Positions 43,976 through 53,243 of a DNA stretch of 64,000 nucleotides are shown piece after piece. The notes beneath the pieces were generated by a model. The model was not told the DNA's origin, did no database searches, and saw only the letters and a program-made list of their open reading frames with translations. The position numbers and the translations under genes were made by a program. The number at the start of each line of letters is the position of its first letter. Position 1 is the stretch's first letter. The stretch covers positions 124,001 to 188,000 of the forward strand of contig NZ_JACOFU010000009.1 of NCBI RefSeq assembly GCF_014284275.1, read 5' to 3'. This DNA comes from Affinundibacterium amnicola (GTDB taxonomy: Bacteria; Pseudomonadota; Gammaproteobacteria; Burkholderiales; Burkholderiaceae_D).

Positions 43976-44710
43976 TTATTTGTAGATTTCTGGAGAAATC
44001 ACGCGCATTTCAGCTTCTATCCATTCTTCAACTTTTGCCATCAGTTCCGATGCATTCATCTCGCCTGGTTCGATCGGCTTACCAACGGATACTGTGATAA
44101 TCCCAGGGCGTTTAATGAATGAATTCTTAGGCCAGCATTCGCCAGAATTTAAGGCGATAGGAATCACAGGTGTATTCGTTTCGATGGCGAGACGAGTACC
44201 GCCGCCTTTGTAATTACCTTTTTGGCCGACTGGAATACGCGTACCTTCAGGGAACATAATCACCCATTGGCCATCAGCCAAACGTTTACGACCAATGGTC
44301 ACGACTTGCGCGAAGGCGTCCTTACCTTTGCTGCGGTCAATCGGGATCATCTTCATCAAAGAAATTGCCCAGCCAAAGAAAGGGATATAAGTGATGGATT
44401 TTTTAAAAACGAAAACTAGTGGACGTGGCGTCGACATTAATAAAAATATGGTTTCCCAAGCCGATTGATGTTTGGATAAAACGATCACCGGGCCATCTGG
44501 AAAGTTTTCATAACCACGGGTTTGATAACGAATGCCACAGATTACTTTTGCCGCCCAAATGATGAAGACGTTCCAACGTGCAGTTGCCCAATAGCGTTGG
44601 TTATACGGTAGCGGTGCAAATAAGAAACAAATTGGTGCCCAGATCACCGTAGCGATGATCATCACTACCGCAAAAATCAAAGAACGGATAAAACAAAAAG
44701 CTGAGTACAT
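43976..44710 (-). CDS. plsC: 1-acyl-sn-glycerol-3-phosphate acyltransferase PlsC
   Basis: 244 aa. An N-terminal hydrophobic helix is followed by motif I VLSKHQSAWET (H-x4-D replaced by H-x4-E), motif II KSITYIPFFGWAISLMKMIPIDR and motif III MFPEGTRIPVG. The His-x4-Glu variation is not rare in this family but should be noted. Family knowledge: second acylation of phosphatidic acid synthesis at the inner membrane. 34 bp behind gmhB. Confidence 0.9.
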   Translation of the reverse strand: MYSAFCFIRSLIFAVVMIIATVIWAPICFLFAPLPYNQRYWATARWNVFIIWAAKVICGIRYQTRGYENFPDGPVIVLSKHQSAWETIFLLMSTPRPLVFVFKKSITYIPFFGWAISLMKMIPIDRSKGKDAFAQVVTIGRKRLADGQWVIMFPEGTRIPVGQKGNYKGGGTRLAIETNTPVIPIALNSGECWPKNSFIKRPGIITVSVGKPIEPGEMNASELMAKVEEWIEAEMRVISPEIYK

Positions 44711-44744
44711 TGCATGTCCTGAATCAAAATTTCAATAATTTACT

Positions 44745-45314
44745 TTAATCGGATGTAAGAATCTGTGTGCTAAGTAAGGCATCCACCATCGTCGCCAGAT
44801 CGGAGTGGATCTGTGTACCAGGTGGCAAGCCACCCTTGTTCATGGTGCCCTGACCTTTGCCAGTTAACACTAAATTCGGAATACAACCAAGCACAAAGCC
44901 CGATTGTAAATCACGCAAAGAGTCACCGACACAGTGCACACCTTTGAGCGACATGTTATAGCGTGCGGAAATTTCTTGCAGCATGCCAGGTTTCGGTTTG
45001 CGGCAGTCGCAATTGTCGTCCGCGCTATGTGGACAGAAAAATACGGCATCAATCATGCCACCTACTTGCTCCACTGTGGCGTGCATTTTTTGATGAATCG
45101 CATTTAAGGTCGTCATCGGAAATAACTTGCGCGCCACACCCGATTGGTTGGTCGCTACCACCACCGTGTATCCAGCCTGATTCAACCTTGCAATCGCTTG
45201 CGCTGAGCCAGGAATCACTTGCCATTCATCCGGTGATTTGATGAAAGCATCAGAGTCATGATTGATGACGCCGTCGCGGTCTAAGATGATGAGTTTGGTG
45301 GTGGGTGTCATCAT
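44745..45314 (-). CDS. gmhB: D-glycero-beta-D-manno-heptose 1,7-bisphosphate 7-phosphatase GmhB
   Basis: 189 aa; ATG at 45314 or the adjacent ATG at 45311. HAD motif I LIILDRDGVINHDSD, motif II VVVATNQSGVARK, a zinc-binding loop CPHSADDNCDCRKPKPGML with three Cys and His, and motif IV VGDSLRDLQSG. Family knowledge: makes heptose-1-phosphate for the LPS core. Confidence 0.93.
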   Translation of the reverse strand: MMTPTTKLIILDRDGVINHDSDAFIKSPDEWQVIPGSAQAIARLNQAGYTVVVATNQSGVARKLFPMTTLNAIHQKMHATVEQVGGMIDAVFFCPHSADDNCDCRKPKPGMLQEISARYNMSLKGVHCVGDSLRDLQSGFVLGCIPNLVLTGKGQGTMNKGGLPPGTQIHSDLATMVDALLSTQILTSD

Positions 45315-45362
45315 AGCTTTCGTAAATTTTTCAACGCGGTTCGTAATAAGTTGGGTTTGAAA

Positions 45363-45529
45363 CTCCCTTCTCCCGCAAGCGGGAGAAGGGGCGGGGATGA
45401 GGGTGGTTCAGGTTTGTTAATGCTAAACCCGATACTTAAGACATCCAGTTTTATGTTTAAGATTCTGAAGTATCTTTATCGCCGCTGAACCACCCTCACC
45501 CTAACCCTCTCCCGCTTGCGGGAGAGGGG
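45363..45529. repeat. Pair of REP-like palindromic elements in inverted orientation
   Basis: Left copy 45363-45411 and right copy 45485-45529 are reverse-complement versions of one sequence: a core palindrome TCTCCCGC-AAGC/TTGC-GGGAGA and a flank ending GGGTGGTTCAG. They lie between glyS and gmhB. The layout is that of a bacterial interspersed mosaic element made of two REPs. Confidence 0.75.
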
Positions 45530-45542
45530 ATACTAAGGGCGC

Positions 45543-47627
45543 TTAAGCCGCCAACTTAGAAATATCCGCCACTTGATTCAGCATGCCATGCAACGACGCA
45601 AGTAAAGCCAAACGATTATTGCGCAACGCCAGATCTTCAGCATTCACCATGACATCATTGAAGAAAGCGTCAACACCTTCACGCAAAGCTGCCAATGTTT
45701 TCAATGCACCAGTAAAGTCACCAATAGCATACGCAGCATCAACGGCAGGCTTAACGTCGCTCATTGCTTTGTGCAATGCTTGTTCGGCAGCTTCTTGTAA
45801 CAACGCTGGATTGATCGCGCCCGGCGTACCTTCGGCTTTTTTCAGAATATTTGTAATACGTTTATTTGCTGCTGCTAGCGACGCCGATTCAGGTAAGGCA
45901 GCAAAGCTCTGCACCGCTTGCAGGCGTTCTACGATGTTATTCAATGTATCTGGATTTTGTGCAACGACCGCCTCGACTTCATTTTGTGAGAAGCCGCGTT
46001 CGCGCAATTGACCATGCAAGCGGTCATAGAGGAAAGCTAATACTTCAGCGCTTGGGTCTTTGAAATTCGCATTGCCCGCAAATAAATTTGCCGCTGCAGC
46101 GATCAATGCTTGCAGCGAAATTGCTAAGCGTTTCTCGACCAACATACGCAAAATGCCAAGTGCATGACGACGCAATGCGAACGGATCTTTATCGCCAGTT
46201 GGTTGCAAACCTATGCCCCAAATCCCGACGAGTGTTTCAAGTTTGTCTGCTAAGGCAACGGCTGTACCAGTTGCCGTCGCTGGCAAGTGGTCACCAGCAA
46301 AACGTGGTTGATAATGTTCGGACGCAGCAGCAGCAACATCGTCGTGCTCGCCGTCGTGTTTAGCGTAGTAAGTGCCCATAATGCCTTGCAATTCTGGGAA
46401 TTCACCGACCATGTCCGTCAATAAATCTGCTTTGGCTAGCAAGGCGCCGCGCTCTGCTAGTGTTACATCAGCGCCGATTAATTGCGCGATGTGACCTGCC
46501 AATGATTTTACCCGCTGCGTGCGTTCTGCCTGGCTGCCTAATTTGTTGTGGTAGACCACGTTGGCTAACAAAGGCAATCGATCTGCCAGCGTTTTTTTCT
46601 TATCTTGTTCGAAGAAGAATTTTGCGTCAGACAGGCGAGGGCGAACCACGCGCTCATTGCCTTGAATGATGTGTTCTGGCGTATCAGTTGCTAAGTTAGA
46701 GACGATCAAGAAGCGTGAGCGTAATTTGCCAGCAGCATCTGTTACCGCGAAATATTTCTGATTCGTTTGCATGGTCAAAATCAGGCATTCTTGCGGCACG
46801 GTCAAAAACTCGTCTTCGAAATGACATTCGTAGACCACTGGCCATTCAACCAAGGCGGCTACTTCATCCAACAAAGATTCTGGCATCAATACTTGATCGC
46901 CATTGGCTTTCGCTTGTAGTGCAGCACGGATTTTTTCTTTACGTTCACTGACGTTGGCGATGACTTTGCCTTGTTCAGCTAAGGCTGTACTGTATTGATC
47001 AGCGTGGGCAATGGAAACTTCACCAGTAGATAAGAAACGATGGCCGAGCGTGATGCGGCCTGCTGTTAAACCCAATGCGGTCAATGGCAAAATGTCTGCG
47101 CCATGCAAGGCGATAATACTGTGCACAGGGCGTACAAAATGGACGGTTTCACCGTCAGGGCGTTGATAACTCATGACTTTAGGAATCGGCAATTTACTAA
47201 TCGATTCTTCGAGCGCTAATTGCAAACTGTCATTCAACGCGGTGCCTGGTGCTGTGTAGCTGTAGAAGAAGCTTTCGGCTTTGCCATCTACAGCGCGTTC
47301 TAAATCAGAAACTTGTAAATTGGGGAATCCTAATGCGGCGAGTTTCTTTGTCAGTGGTGGCGTCGCGTTACCGTTCTCATCCAAAGCAACTGACACTGGT
47401 AAAACTTTCTCCCGCATTTGCTTATCTGGCGACGTTGCACGTACCTTGCTGATGCTCACAGCCAGACGGCGTGGTGAGGCAAAGCTAGTAGCAACAGAAT
47501 CAGCTTCCAAAAAGTCTCGTGACTTCAAGCCATTGACGATGCCAGCGGCGAAGGCTTCACCAAGTTTGGCGAGCGCCTTTGGTGGTAATTCTTCTGTAAA
47601 TAATTCAACTAAGAGTGTGTTATTCAT
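45543..47627 (-). CDS. glyS: Glycyl-tRNA synthetase beta subunit
   Basis: 694 aa. N-terminal [22 protein letters not shown], core [20 protein letters not shown] and [26 protein letters not shown], followed by the C-terminal anticodon-binding region. Forms an alpha2beta2 enzyme with GlyQ. It lies 138 bp behind glyQ with a hairpin-type repeat between. Confidence 0.96.
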   Translation of the reverse strand: MNNTLLVELFTEELPPKALAKLGEAFAAGIVNGLKSRDFLEADSVATSFASPRRLAVSISKVRATSPDKQMREKVLPVSVALDENGNATPPLTKKLAALGFPNLQVSDLERAVDGKAESFFYSYTAPGTALNDSLQLALEESISKLPIPKVMSYQRPDGETVHFVRPVHSIIALHGADILPLTALGLTAGRITLGHRFLSTGEVSIAHADQYSTALAEQGKVIANVSERKEKIRAALQAKANGDQVLMPESLLDEVAALVEWPVVYECHFEDEFLTVPQECLILTMQTNQKYFAVTDAAGKLRSRFLIVSNLATDTPEHIIQGNERVVRPRLSDAKFFFEQDKKKTLADRLPLLANVVYHNKLGSQAERTQRVKSLAGHIAQLIGADVTLAERGALLAKADLLTDMVGEFPELQGIMGTYYAKHDGEHDDVAAAASEHYQPRFAGDHLPATATGTAVALADKLETLVGIWGIGLQPTGDKDPFALRRHALGILRMLVEKRLAISLQALIAAAANLFAGNANFKDPSAEVLAFLYDRLHGQLRERGFSQNEVEAVVAQNPDTLNNIVERLQAVQSFAALPESASLAAANKRITNILKKAEGTPGAINPALLQEAAEQALHKAMSDVKPAVDAAYAIGDFTGALKTLAALREGVDAFFNDVMVNAEDLALRNNRLALLASLHGMLNQVADISKLAA

Positions 47628-47679
47628 TTTTTTATCTCGATCTATTCTATCTTTGTCCGATACGATCGAACCAGCTTAT

Positions 47680-47755
47680 GTAGGGTGCGCCGTGCGCACC
47701 AATTCATTTGTTAACAAAACAGGTTCTGCGGCATGGTGCGCATGGCGCACCCTAC
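47680..47755. repeat. REP-like inverted repeat between glyQ and glyS
   Basis: Arms 47680-47701 and 47734-47755 are reverse complements over 22 bp with a single mismatch (GTAGGGTGCGC start). The element lies between two genes whose products are needed in equal amounts, so it might stabilise the upstream glyQ message or be a neutral REP insertion. Confidence 0.8.
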
Positions 47756-47765
47756 TTATTTGCGT

Positions 47766-48719
47766 TTAGTCCGCCAATACTGAAACTGGTTTATGTTTAT
47801 CATCTGCAGCGCACATAGGGAAACCCAGTTGTTCGCGCGACGCATAATAAGCAGCAGCAACCGCACGCGACAGATTACGAATGCGGCCAATATAGGCTGC
47901 ACGTTCGGTCACCGAAATAGCACCACGCGCATCAAGTAAATTGAAAGTATGTGCGGCTTTTAGAATCATTTCGTAAGCTGGCAGCGCTAAAGATTTTCCT
48001 TCCGCTGATGCGGTGATTTCCAATAGACGTTTCGCCTCGGATTCGTAGTTGGTGAACAGCGAAAATAAGAAATCGGTATTGGAATATTCGAAATTGAAAG
48101 TCGATTGTTCGACTTCGTTTTGATGGAACACATCGCCATACGACAAACGCACCGTCTTGCCATTTTCTTCGCGTTCAGTCCACACTAAATCGTAGACGTT
48201 TTCCACGCCTTGCAAATACATCGCTAAACGTTCGATACCGTAAGTGATTTCACCAAGAATAGGTTTGCAATCAATCCCGCCGACTTGTTGGAAATAAGTG
48301 AACTGCGTGACTTCCATGCCGTTCAGCCAAACTTCCCAACCTAAGCCCCAAGCACCCAGCGTTGGATTTTCCCAGTCATCTTCGACAAAGCGAATATCGT
48401 TTTGTTGCAGATCCAAACCCAGTGCCTTCAAAGAACCGAGATAGAGATCGAGAATATTCTCAGGGGCTGGTTTTAAGACGACTTGATATTGATAATAGTG
48501 CTGCAAGCGATTCGGATTTTCGCCATAACGACCATCTTTAGGGCGGCGTGATGGTTGCACATAAGCTGCACGCCAAGGCTCAGGACCAATCGCGCGTAAG
48601 AAAGTCCCTGTGTGCGAAGTACCAGCACCCACTTCCATATCAATCGGTTGTAACAGGGCGCAACCTTGTTTGTCCCAATAGTCTTGCAATGTCAAAATAA
48701 TTTGTTGAAAAGTGAGCAT
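47766..48719 (-). CDS. glyQ: Glycyl-tRNA synthetase alpha subunit
   Basis: 317 aa. Class II motifs: [80 protein letters not shown], and [18 protein letters not shown]. Supplies the catalytic site of the heterotetramer. First gene of the leftward glyQ-glyS-gmhB-plsC set. Confidence 0.97.
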   Translation of the reverse strand: MLTFQQIILTLQDYWDKQGCALLQPIDMEVGAGTSHTGTFLRAIGPEPWRAAYVQPSRRPKDGRYGENPNRLQHYYQYQVVLKPAPENILDLYLGSLKALGLDLQQNDIRFVEDDWENPTLGAWGLGWEVWLNGMEVTQFTYFQQVGGIDCKPILGEITYGIERLAMYLQGVENVYDLVWTEREENGKTVRLSYGDVFHQNEVEQSTFNFEYSNTDFLFSLFTNYESEAKRLLEITASAEGKSLALPAYEMILKAAHTFNLLDARGAISVTERAAYIGRIRNLSRAVAAAYYASREQLGFPMCAADDKHKPVSVLAD

Positions 48720-48997
48720 AGCTCTTCTGCCTTTTTTGCTGGATTGTTACTCAACGTCATACTTAGCGGCGAGAAAATTGCCGTACGGAATTGAGGAATT
48801 TATAAACCTTTGATTTTAACCTTTTTTTACCCTCATTCGGCATCTACGCCTGAGCTTTTCGCTCTAAACCTGTGCTTTTTTGGTGTCCTGCTAAGTTCCA
48901 TTAGGTCAACACGCCCTAGTATGAATCGGAAATTTTTGTTAGTTCGCCTATACTTTCGCTATTTTCTTGAGCTGATATTTTTACTGGAAGGCCACCT

Positions 48998-49840
48998 ATG
49001 CGACGTCAAGTTTTTTCGATTGTGATGCAACTGTCTTGTCTGATGATGTTGCTAGGCTTGAGTTTGCCTGGCTGGAGTCAAGAACCTATGTTGGAGGTGA
49101 GTGATGGTGTTCAGGTAAAGCAATGGACACGTGCCGCCTTACTAGCCGAGTCTGTAGAAATTCAGATTCGTCAAGATTCGGCCTACAAACGCCCGATGTC
49201 GTATCGCGCGGTGCCTTACGCCAAGCTGATGCCAAAAATGGCGGCTGATTCATCCGTACAATTCGTGGCGTCGGATGGATTTGTCGCCAATATCAGCGCT
49301 GCTGATCTGAGCGGAAAAGGGCAGCCATATCTGGCAATCGAAACTGCGGAGCAAGGGTGGCCTGCGGTGAACCCTAACAATCCATTGAAGACTGCCAGTG
49401 CAGGGCCTTTTTATTTGGTATGGTTGACACCTGAAGCTGGCAAAATCAGCAATGAGCAATGGCCATATCAAGTGGTGAAAATTCGTGTCGAATTGCCATT
49501 GCAGCAAAGATTCCCGCAACTTGTGCCTTCGCCGAAGTTGCAGGCAAGCTATCAGCAAGCGATGCTAGGCATGTCAATTTATATTAAAAACTGCGCGGTA
49601 TGCCATCGCCTGAACGACGGCGGTGATGCGGCAATCGGCCCTGATTTGAACCTTCCATGGAATCCCACTGAATATTTCCAAGCACCTTATTTGCATAAGT
49701 TAATACGTCAGCCTTCCTCGGTGCGTAGCTGGAAACAAGCATTGATGCCGGGCTTTGATGTTCAAACACTATCCGACCAAGATTTGGATCATTTGTTGGT
49801 TTATCTTAAACACATGGCTGCGACACGCTCCCTCAAATAA
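48998..49840 (+). CDS. Exported c-type cytochrome with N-terminal non-haem domain
   Basis: 280 aa. Signal peptide residues 1-27 (SCLMMLLGLSLPGWSQ), a domain of about 170 residues resembling small molybdopterin-type or binding folds (SYRAVPYAKLMPKMAAD...), then a single haem site CAVCH in MSIYIKNCAVCHRLNDGGDAAIGPDL with MPGF as a candidate Met ligand. Probably periplasmic. Partner unknown. GGAAGG lies 7 nt before the ATG. Confidence 0.8.
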   Translation: MRRQVFSIVMQLSCLMMLLGLSLPGWSQEPMLEVSDGVQVKQWTRAALLAESVEIQIRQDSAYKRPMSYRAVPYAKLMPKMAADSSVQFVASDGFVANISAADLSGKGQPYLAIETAEQGWPAVNPNNPLKTASAGPFYLVWLTPEAGKISNEQWPYQVVKIRVELPLQQRFPQLVPSPKLQASYQQAMLGMSIYIKNCAVCHRLNDGGDAAIGPDLNLPWNPTEYFQAPYLHKLIRQPSSVRSWKQALMPGFDVQTLSDQDLDHLLVYLKHMAATRSLK

Positions 49841-50012
49841 GGCATTCGGGAGGCAAATGACACTTTGTTCCCCCGTTTTTGCATTCTGTCGCAATTCGCT
49901 AGAAGCGTCGATTACAAGTGTCTACACTTCAATCATCGAATCAGCACTTGTTGATTCATCGAGTGAAACACACAGTTTCTCAGTCGCTTAAATATGAAAA
50001 AGGGGAATTAAA

Positions 50013-50366
50013 ATGAAAACGAATCACCGCAATATTTTTATCGCTATCGCCATTGTTTTGGCTTTGCTTTTCTTAACTTACTTATCTATAGATGCATCAC
50101 ATATTGTGATCGATGGTGAAGAAATTGGCGACATCGGTGGTTTCACTGGATTCTTGATTGCTTGCGTCGTCGGATTTTTTGCGCTGTTTTTTGCTTTGAG
50201 TATTACTGGTTTGGTGTTGGCGATGGTGGCTTTGGTACTGGTGGTTGTGTTAGGCGCAGTACTAGGTTCTTTTGCAATCGCTTTATTGCCTTTGATGATT
50301 CCATTCTTGATCTTATATGGTCTGTTTGTTTTGATTTCACGCAGCACACGTAAAAAAACGGCCTAA
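50013..50366 (+). CDS. Small inner-membrane protein
   Basis: 117 aa. Hydrophobic segments at about residues 7-27 (NIFIAIAIVLALLFLTYLS), 43-70 and 74-110, with a short polar DASHIVIDGEEIGDIGG stretch and a basic tail RSTRKKTA. No recognised domain. The ATG follows AAAAGGGGAA. It is 86 bp ahead of the DUF2807 gene; both may respond to envelope stress, but that is speculation. Confidence 0.7.
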   Translation: MKTNHRNIFIAIAIVLALLFLTYLSIDASHIVIDGEEIGDIGGFTGFLIACVVGFFALFFALSITGLVLAMVALVLVVVLGAVLGSFAIALLPLMIPFLILYGLFVLISRSTRKKTA

Positions 50367-50451
50367 CAAGGATAGAGGGCTTTACCATTTGATATACAGT
50401 AGTGTTAAGCCAAATCAAGTTTTATAAAATGAAAGTCAGAAGAGGTAAATC

Positions 50452-51231
50452 ATGTCTACATCCAGCGTATTAAGATTGCGTCGTCACCTGCTCGCTACCG
50501 CATCTACAGTATTCATTGCGACGGCATTCACCGCAGCGCCAGCTTCTGCCAGCTGGGGCAATTGGTGGGGCAAGTCGGTCGAAGGTTCTGGCAAGGTCGT
50601 TAAACAAGAACGTCAGGTGCAAGATTTTCGTGCAATACAAATTTCTGTGCCTGGCAAGATTGAACTAAAACAGGGCAATCAAGAGGGCGTGTTAATTGAA
50701 ACCGATGACAATATTCAAGCGATGTTAGAGGTCGTGGTTGAGGGCAATACTCTGAAGATACGTTCCAAAGAGAAAAGTCAGTATCCTAAGACGCGACACT
50801 TATCGATCGTGGTTCACTTTAAAAATTTGGATGACTTCGTTTTGGAAAGCTCTGGTAGCGTTAAGAGCGACAAAATCCTCAGTACAGATTTGAAATTGCG
50901 TATCGCTGGTTCTGGCGAAATGACGGTGAATGAGTTAAAGGCTGAGACTTTAAAAGTTAGCATCGGTGGCAGTGGAAACTTTTCCGCACGTGGCTCGGTA
51001 CCGCAGATTTCCGGCACGATTGGTGGTTCAGGTGAGTTGGATTTAGTAAAGTTGGCAGCAAAAGATGTAAGGATTAGCATCGGTGGTTCTGGTTCAGTAC
51101 AAACTTGGGTTAGCGATAATTTAAATGTCCGAATTGGTGGCTCTGGTAGTGTGGATTACTATGGCGATCCAAAAGTCAGTAAATCCATCGGCGGTTCTGG
51201 TAGCGTGACGCGCAAAGGTGCACAACCGTAA
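50452..51231 (+). CDS. DUF2807 head-GIN-domain exported protein
   Basis: 259 aa. Signal peptide to about residue 33 (FTAAPASAS). The rest is a beta-helix-like repeat: GKIELKQG..., SGSVKSDKI..., IAGSGEMTVNEL..., IGGSGNFSARG..., IGGSGELDLVKL..., IGGSGSVQTWV..., IGGSGSVDYYG..., IGGSGSVTRKG. The GGSG turn recurs about every 17-21 residues, as in DUF2807 (head GIN) domains. Function unknown; related proteins are thought to be surface or periplasmic. Confidence 0.85.
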   Translation: MSTSSVLRLRRHLLATASTVFIATAFTAAPASASWGNWWGKSVEGSGKVVKQERQVQDFRAIQISVPGKIELKQGNQEGVLIETDDNIQAMLEVVVEGNTLKIRSKEKSQYPKTRHLSIVVHFKNLDDFVLESSGSVKSDKILSTDLKLRIAGSGEMTVNELKAETLKVSIGGSGNFSARGSVPQISGTIGGSGELDLVKLAAKDVRISIGGSGSVQTWVSDNLNVRIGGSGSVDYYGDPKVSKSIGGSGSVTRKGAQP

Positions 51232-51256
51232 GCCATGCTGTTTGATAAGCTCAACT

Positions 51257-51285
51257 AAAAAGGCGATCATTTGGTCGCCTTTTTT
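51257..51285 (+). terminator. Intrinsic terminator of the DUF2807 gene
   Basis: AAAAAGGCGATC (51257-51268) pairs with GGTCGCCTTTTT (51273-51284) around ATTT, with one T-G pair. T-rich sequence follows. 26 bp past the stop. Confidence 0.88.
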
Positions 51286-51331
51286 ATTTTTCCAGTGCGT
51301 GTTCACGTCACAGGACAGCTGAAGATAGCAA

Positions 51332-51461
51332 TCTAGAAAGACCTCTGCGCAACCGTAGCGAGCAGTCGAAGTTCGCATTGAGGAGCGGACCTGTGTAGAG
51401 CGCAGCGAGCGCCGGAAATTCAAACTTCGGCCGTGCAGTAGCTTGCGCAGAGGTCTCTAGA
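51332..51461. repeat. MITE-like repeat, copy 1
   Basis: Core 51341-51454 begins ACCTCTGCGCAA and ends TTGCGCAGAGGT (perfect 12-bp terminal inverted repeats), with outer TCTAGA on both sides. The interior matches copy 2 (57711-57825) in opposite orientation over its whole length, including CGTAGCGAG, TGAGGAGCGGACCTGTG and CGGAAATTCAAA. No gene inside. It occupies most of the 450-bp gap 51232-51681. Confidence 0.85.
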
Positions 51462-51681
51462 ACAGAATCTTTCTGAAAACGCCTACTTAAATTGTAAAGA
51501 TTGAATTCGATCTTGATCTTTATGGCATTATTGCAGGCGATCTCGCCAAAGATCTTGATTGGCAAATTGCGACCACGAATAGCTATTTTCATCCAATTGC
51601 CCGTGCACTCAAGCGCAATCAAATCGTGCAATTTGACCTGCCTTCAACAAGGATATTTGACCCTATGTGCTTTAGCCAGAT

Positions 51682-52350
51682 ATGAATGTATCAATGAATA
51701 TTCATCTTATTTCTCAAACAGAATCTCCTAGTGTATTACCAGATTATCCTGGTATCGCATTGGCGCAAATCGTGGTGGTGCAAAGCCCTGCGCAATTAGT
51801 ATTCGCTCGCGATCACTTGATGGGCGCGCAGAGCTTAGGTTATGACACCGAATCTAAGCCCGTATTTACTGCTGGTCAGACTTCAGACGGGCCACACTTG
51901 ATTCAATTAGCGACCGAAACGCATGCGTTTTTATTTCCGCTGGTGAGTGCTGCCCAAAGAGATCTGAGCCGCGATGTGTTGAAAGAAGTGTTGGAGTCCA
52001 ACAAAATTCGAAAAGTCGGATTTGGCTTATCTGACGATAATCAAATGTTATTTCGGAAACTGGGAATTAGGATCGCTAATGTGCTCGATCTCTCACGTAG
52101 TTTGAGTGATAGTCGTAGAAAACAGATGGGTGCGAAGCGTGCAGTTGAAAAATATTTCGGACAGATTTTACAAAAATCAAAACGGGTATCAACGTCGAAT
52201 TGGGCGGCCGAGCATTTGAATGAACGTCAATTAAAATACGCTGCCGACGATGCTCAATCTGCTTTACTGGTTTACCTCGCTGCGAATACACAAGCTGGCG
52301 CACTGGCGAAATCTGGAACTTCAGAACTGAACTCATCAGCCAATTTTTAG
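51682..52350 (+). CDS. 3'-5' exonuclease domain (RNase D-like, DEDDy) protein
   Basis: 222 aa; ATG 51682 or 51694. The exonuclease motifs: Exo I GYDTESKP (DxE), Exo II region VGFGLSDDNQML with Asp, and Exo III LKYAADDAQSALLVY (Yx3D). No HRDC domain follows, so it is shorter than RNase D. Likely acts on RNA 3' ends or DNA; the substrate cannot be told. Confidence 0.85.
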   Translation: MNVSMNIHLISQTESPSVLPDYPGIALAQIVVVQSPAQLVFARDHLMGAQSLGYDTESKPVFTAGQTSDGPHLIQLATETHAFLFPLVSAAQRDLSRDVLKEVLESNKIRKVGFGLSDDNQMLFRKLGIRIANVLDLSRSLSDSRRKQMGAKRAVEKYFGQILQKSKRVSTSNWAAEHLNERQLKYAADDAQSALLVYLAANTQAGALAKSGTSELNSSANF

Positions 52351-52387
52351 TCATACTCACCTAGCAGCATCTTATCAAGGAATTTTC

Positions 52388-53158
52388 ATGTTTAATCGTA
52401 ATAAGTTATTGCTAAGCACATTTGCCATCAGTATGTGTGCGACGACTTTGGCCCATGCAGATGGCTTAGCAGATTTGAAAACCGCATTGACTCGCTTGCA
52501 GGGGCAGACGCCATTGAAGGCTGTGGTCGAAGCGAAAACATGGAATCGACAAGGCGAAGGCAAGGATCAAGAAGAAACGCATGGTTTAGCCAGTGTCAGT
52601 GTCGAGGAAAGTCCGCGTGGTTTGCATGTTTTGTATAGCAAAGACATGTTGGCCAAATTAGAGGTGGAAGAACGTCAGCGTGAGAAAGATAAGAAGGCAA
52701 AAACACCGACTTTATCTGCCTTAAATGAAGTCAATTCATCTGCATTGCGACCGATGATTTCTGCCGCAGGAAGTCTAAGCCGCAGTTTGGAGAAAGCGAA
52801 TTTTAAGAGTGAGAAGCTCGATGTGTTTAATGGCAAACCAGCACGCTTATTAAACTTTGAAATGTCGATGGACAAATTAAGTGAGCGCGAACGCAAATAT
52901 CTGAAAAAATTTGATGGGCAAATTGATGTCTGGATTGCTGCAGACGGAACGCCTTTCGCAAGCCGACTAACGCAAGCTGTATCAGGTCGCGCTTACGTGG
53001 TGATTAGTTTTGAAATGAAAAATGAAGAAGAGTGGATTTATGGAACGGTCGGAGATCGTTTAGTCGCACTGAAAAAAGAGAGTAAAAATAGTGGTGCTGG
53101 GATGGGTGAGAAGAGTGAAGGTAAAGTAACAAAAACTTTACAAATACAAGCCTTATAG
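52388..53158 (+). CDS. Exported protein of unknown function
   Basis: 256 aa. Signal peptide residues 1-23 (LLSTFAISMCATTLAHADG). The mature part has two-strand motifs (TPLKAVVEAKTWNRQGEGK, GLHVLYSKDMLAKLEVE) and a charged helix (EERQREKDKKAKTPT), then KPARLLNFEMSMDKLSERERKYLKKFDGQIDVWIAADGTP. The late region looks like an outer-membrane-lipoprotein-sorting type fold, but I cannot name a family. It lies 85 bp before the S9 peptidase. Confidence 0.7.
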   Translation: MFNRNKLLLSTFAISMCATTLAHADGLADLKTALTRLQGQTPLKAVVEAKTWNRQGEGKDQEETHGLASVSVEESPRGLHVLYSKDMLAKLEVEERQREKDKKAKTPTLSALNEVNSSALRPMISAAGSLSRSLEKANFKSEKLDVFNGKPARLLNFEMSMDKLSERERKYLKKFDGQIDVWIAADGTPFASRLTQAVSGRAYVVISFEMKNEEEWIYGTVGDRLVALKKESKNSGAGMGEKSEGKVTKTLQIQAL

Positions 53159-53243
53159 TGCGATTTAATTCACGCGATTTAATTCATGCGATTTTCTTAG
53201 CGCCGAACGTTGATAAAACACGAACTAAAATAAAGGAAGAATA

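Noticed and set aside
47628-47765. T-box or other leader element between glyQ and glyS
   Set aside because: The sequence is a simple inverted repeat without T-box motifs, and T-boxes are not expected in beta-proteobacteria.
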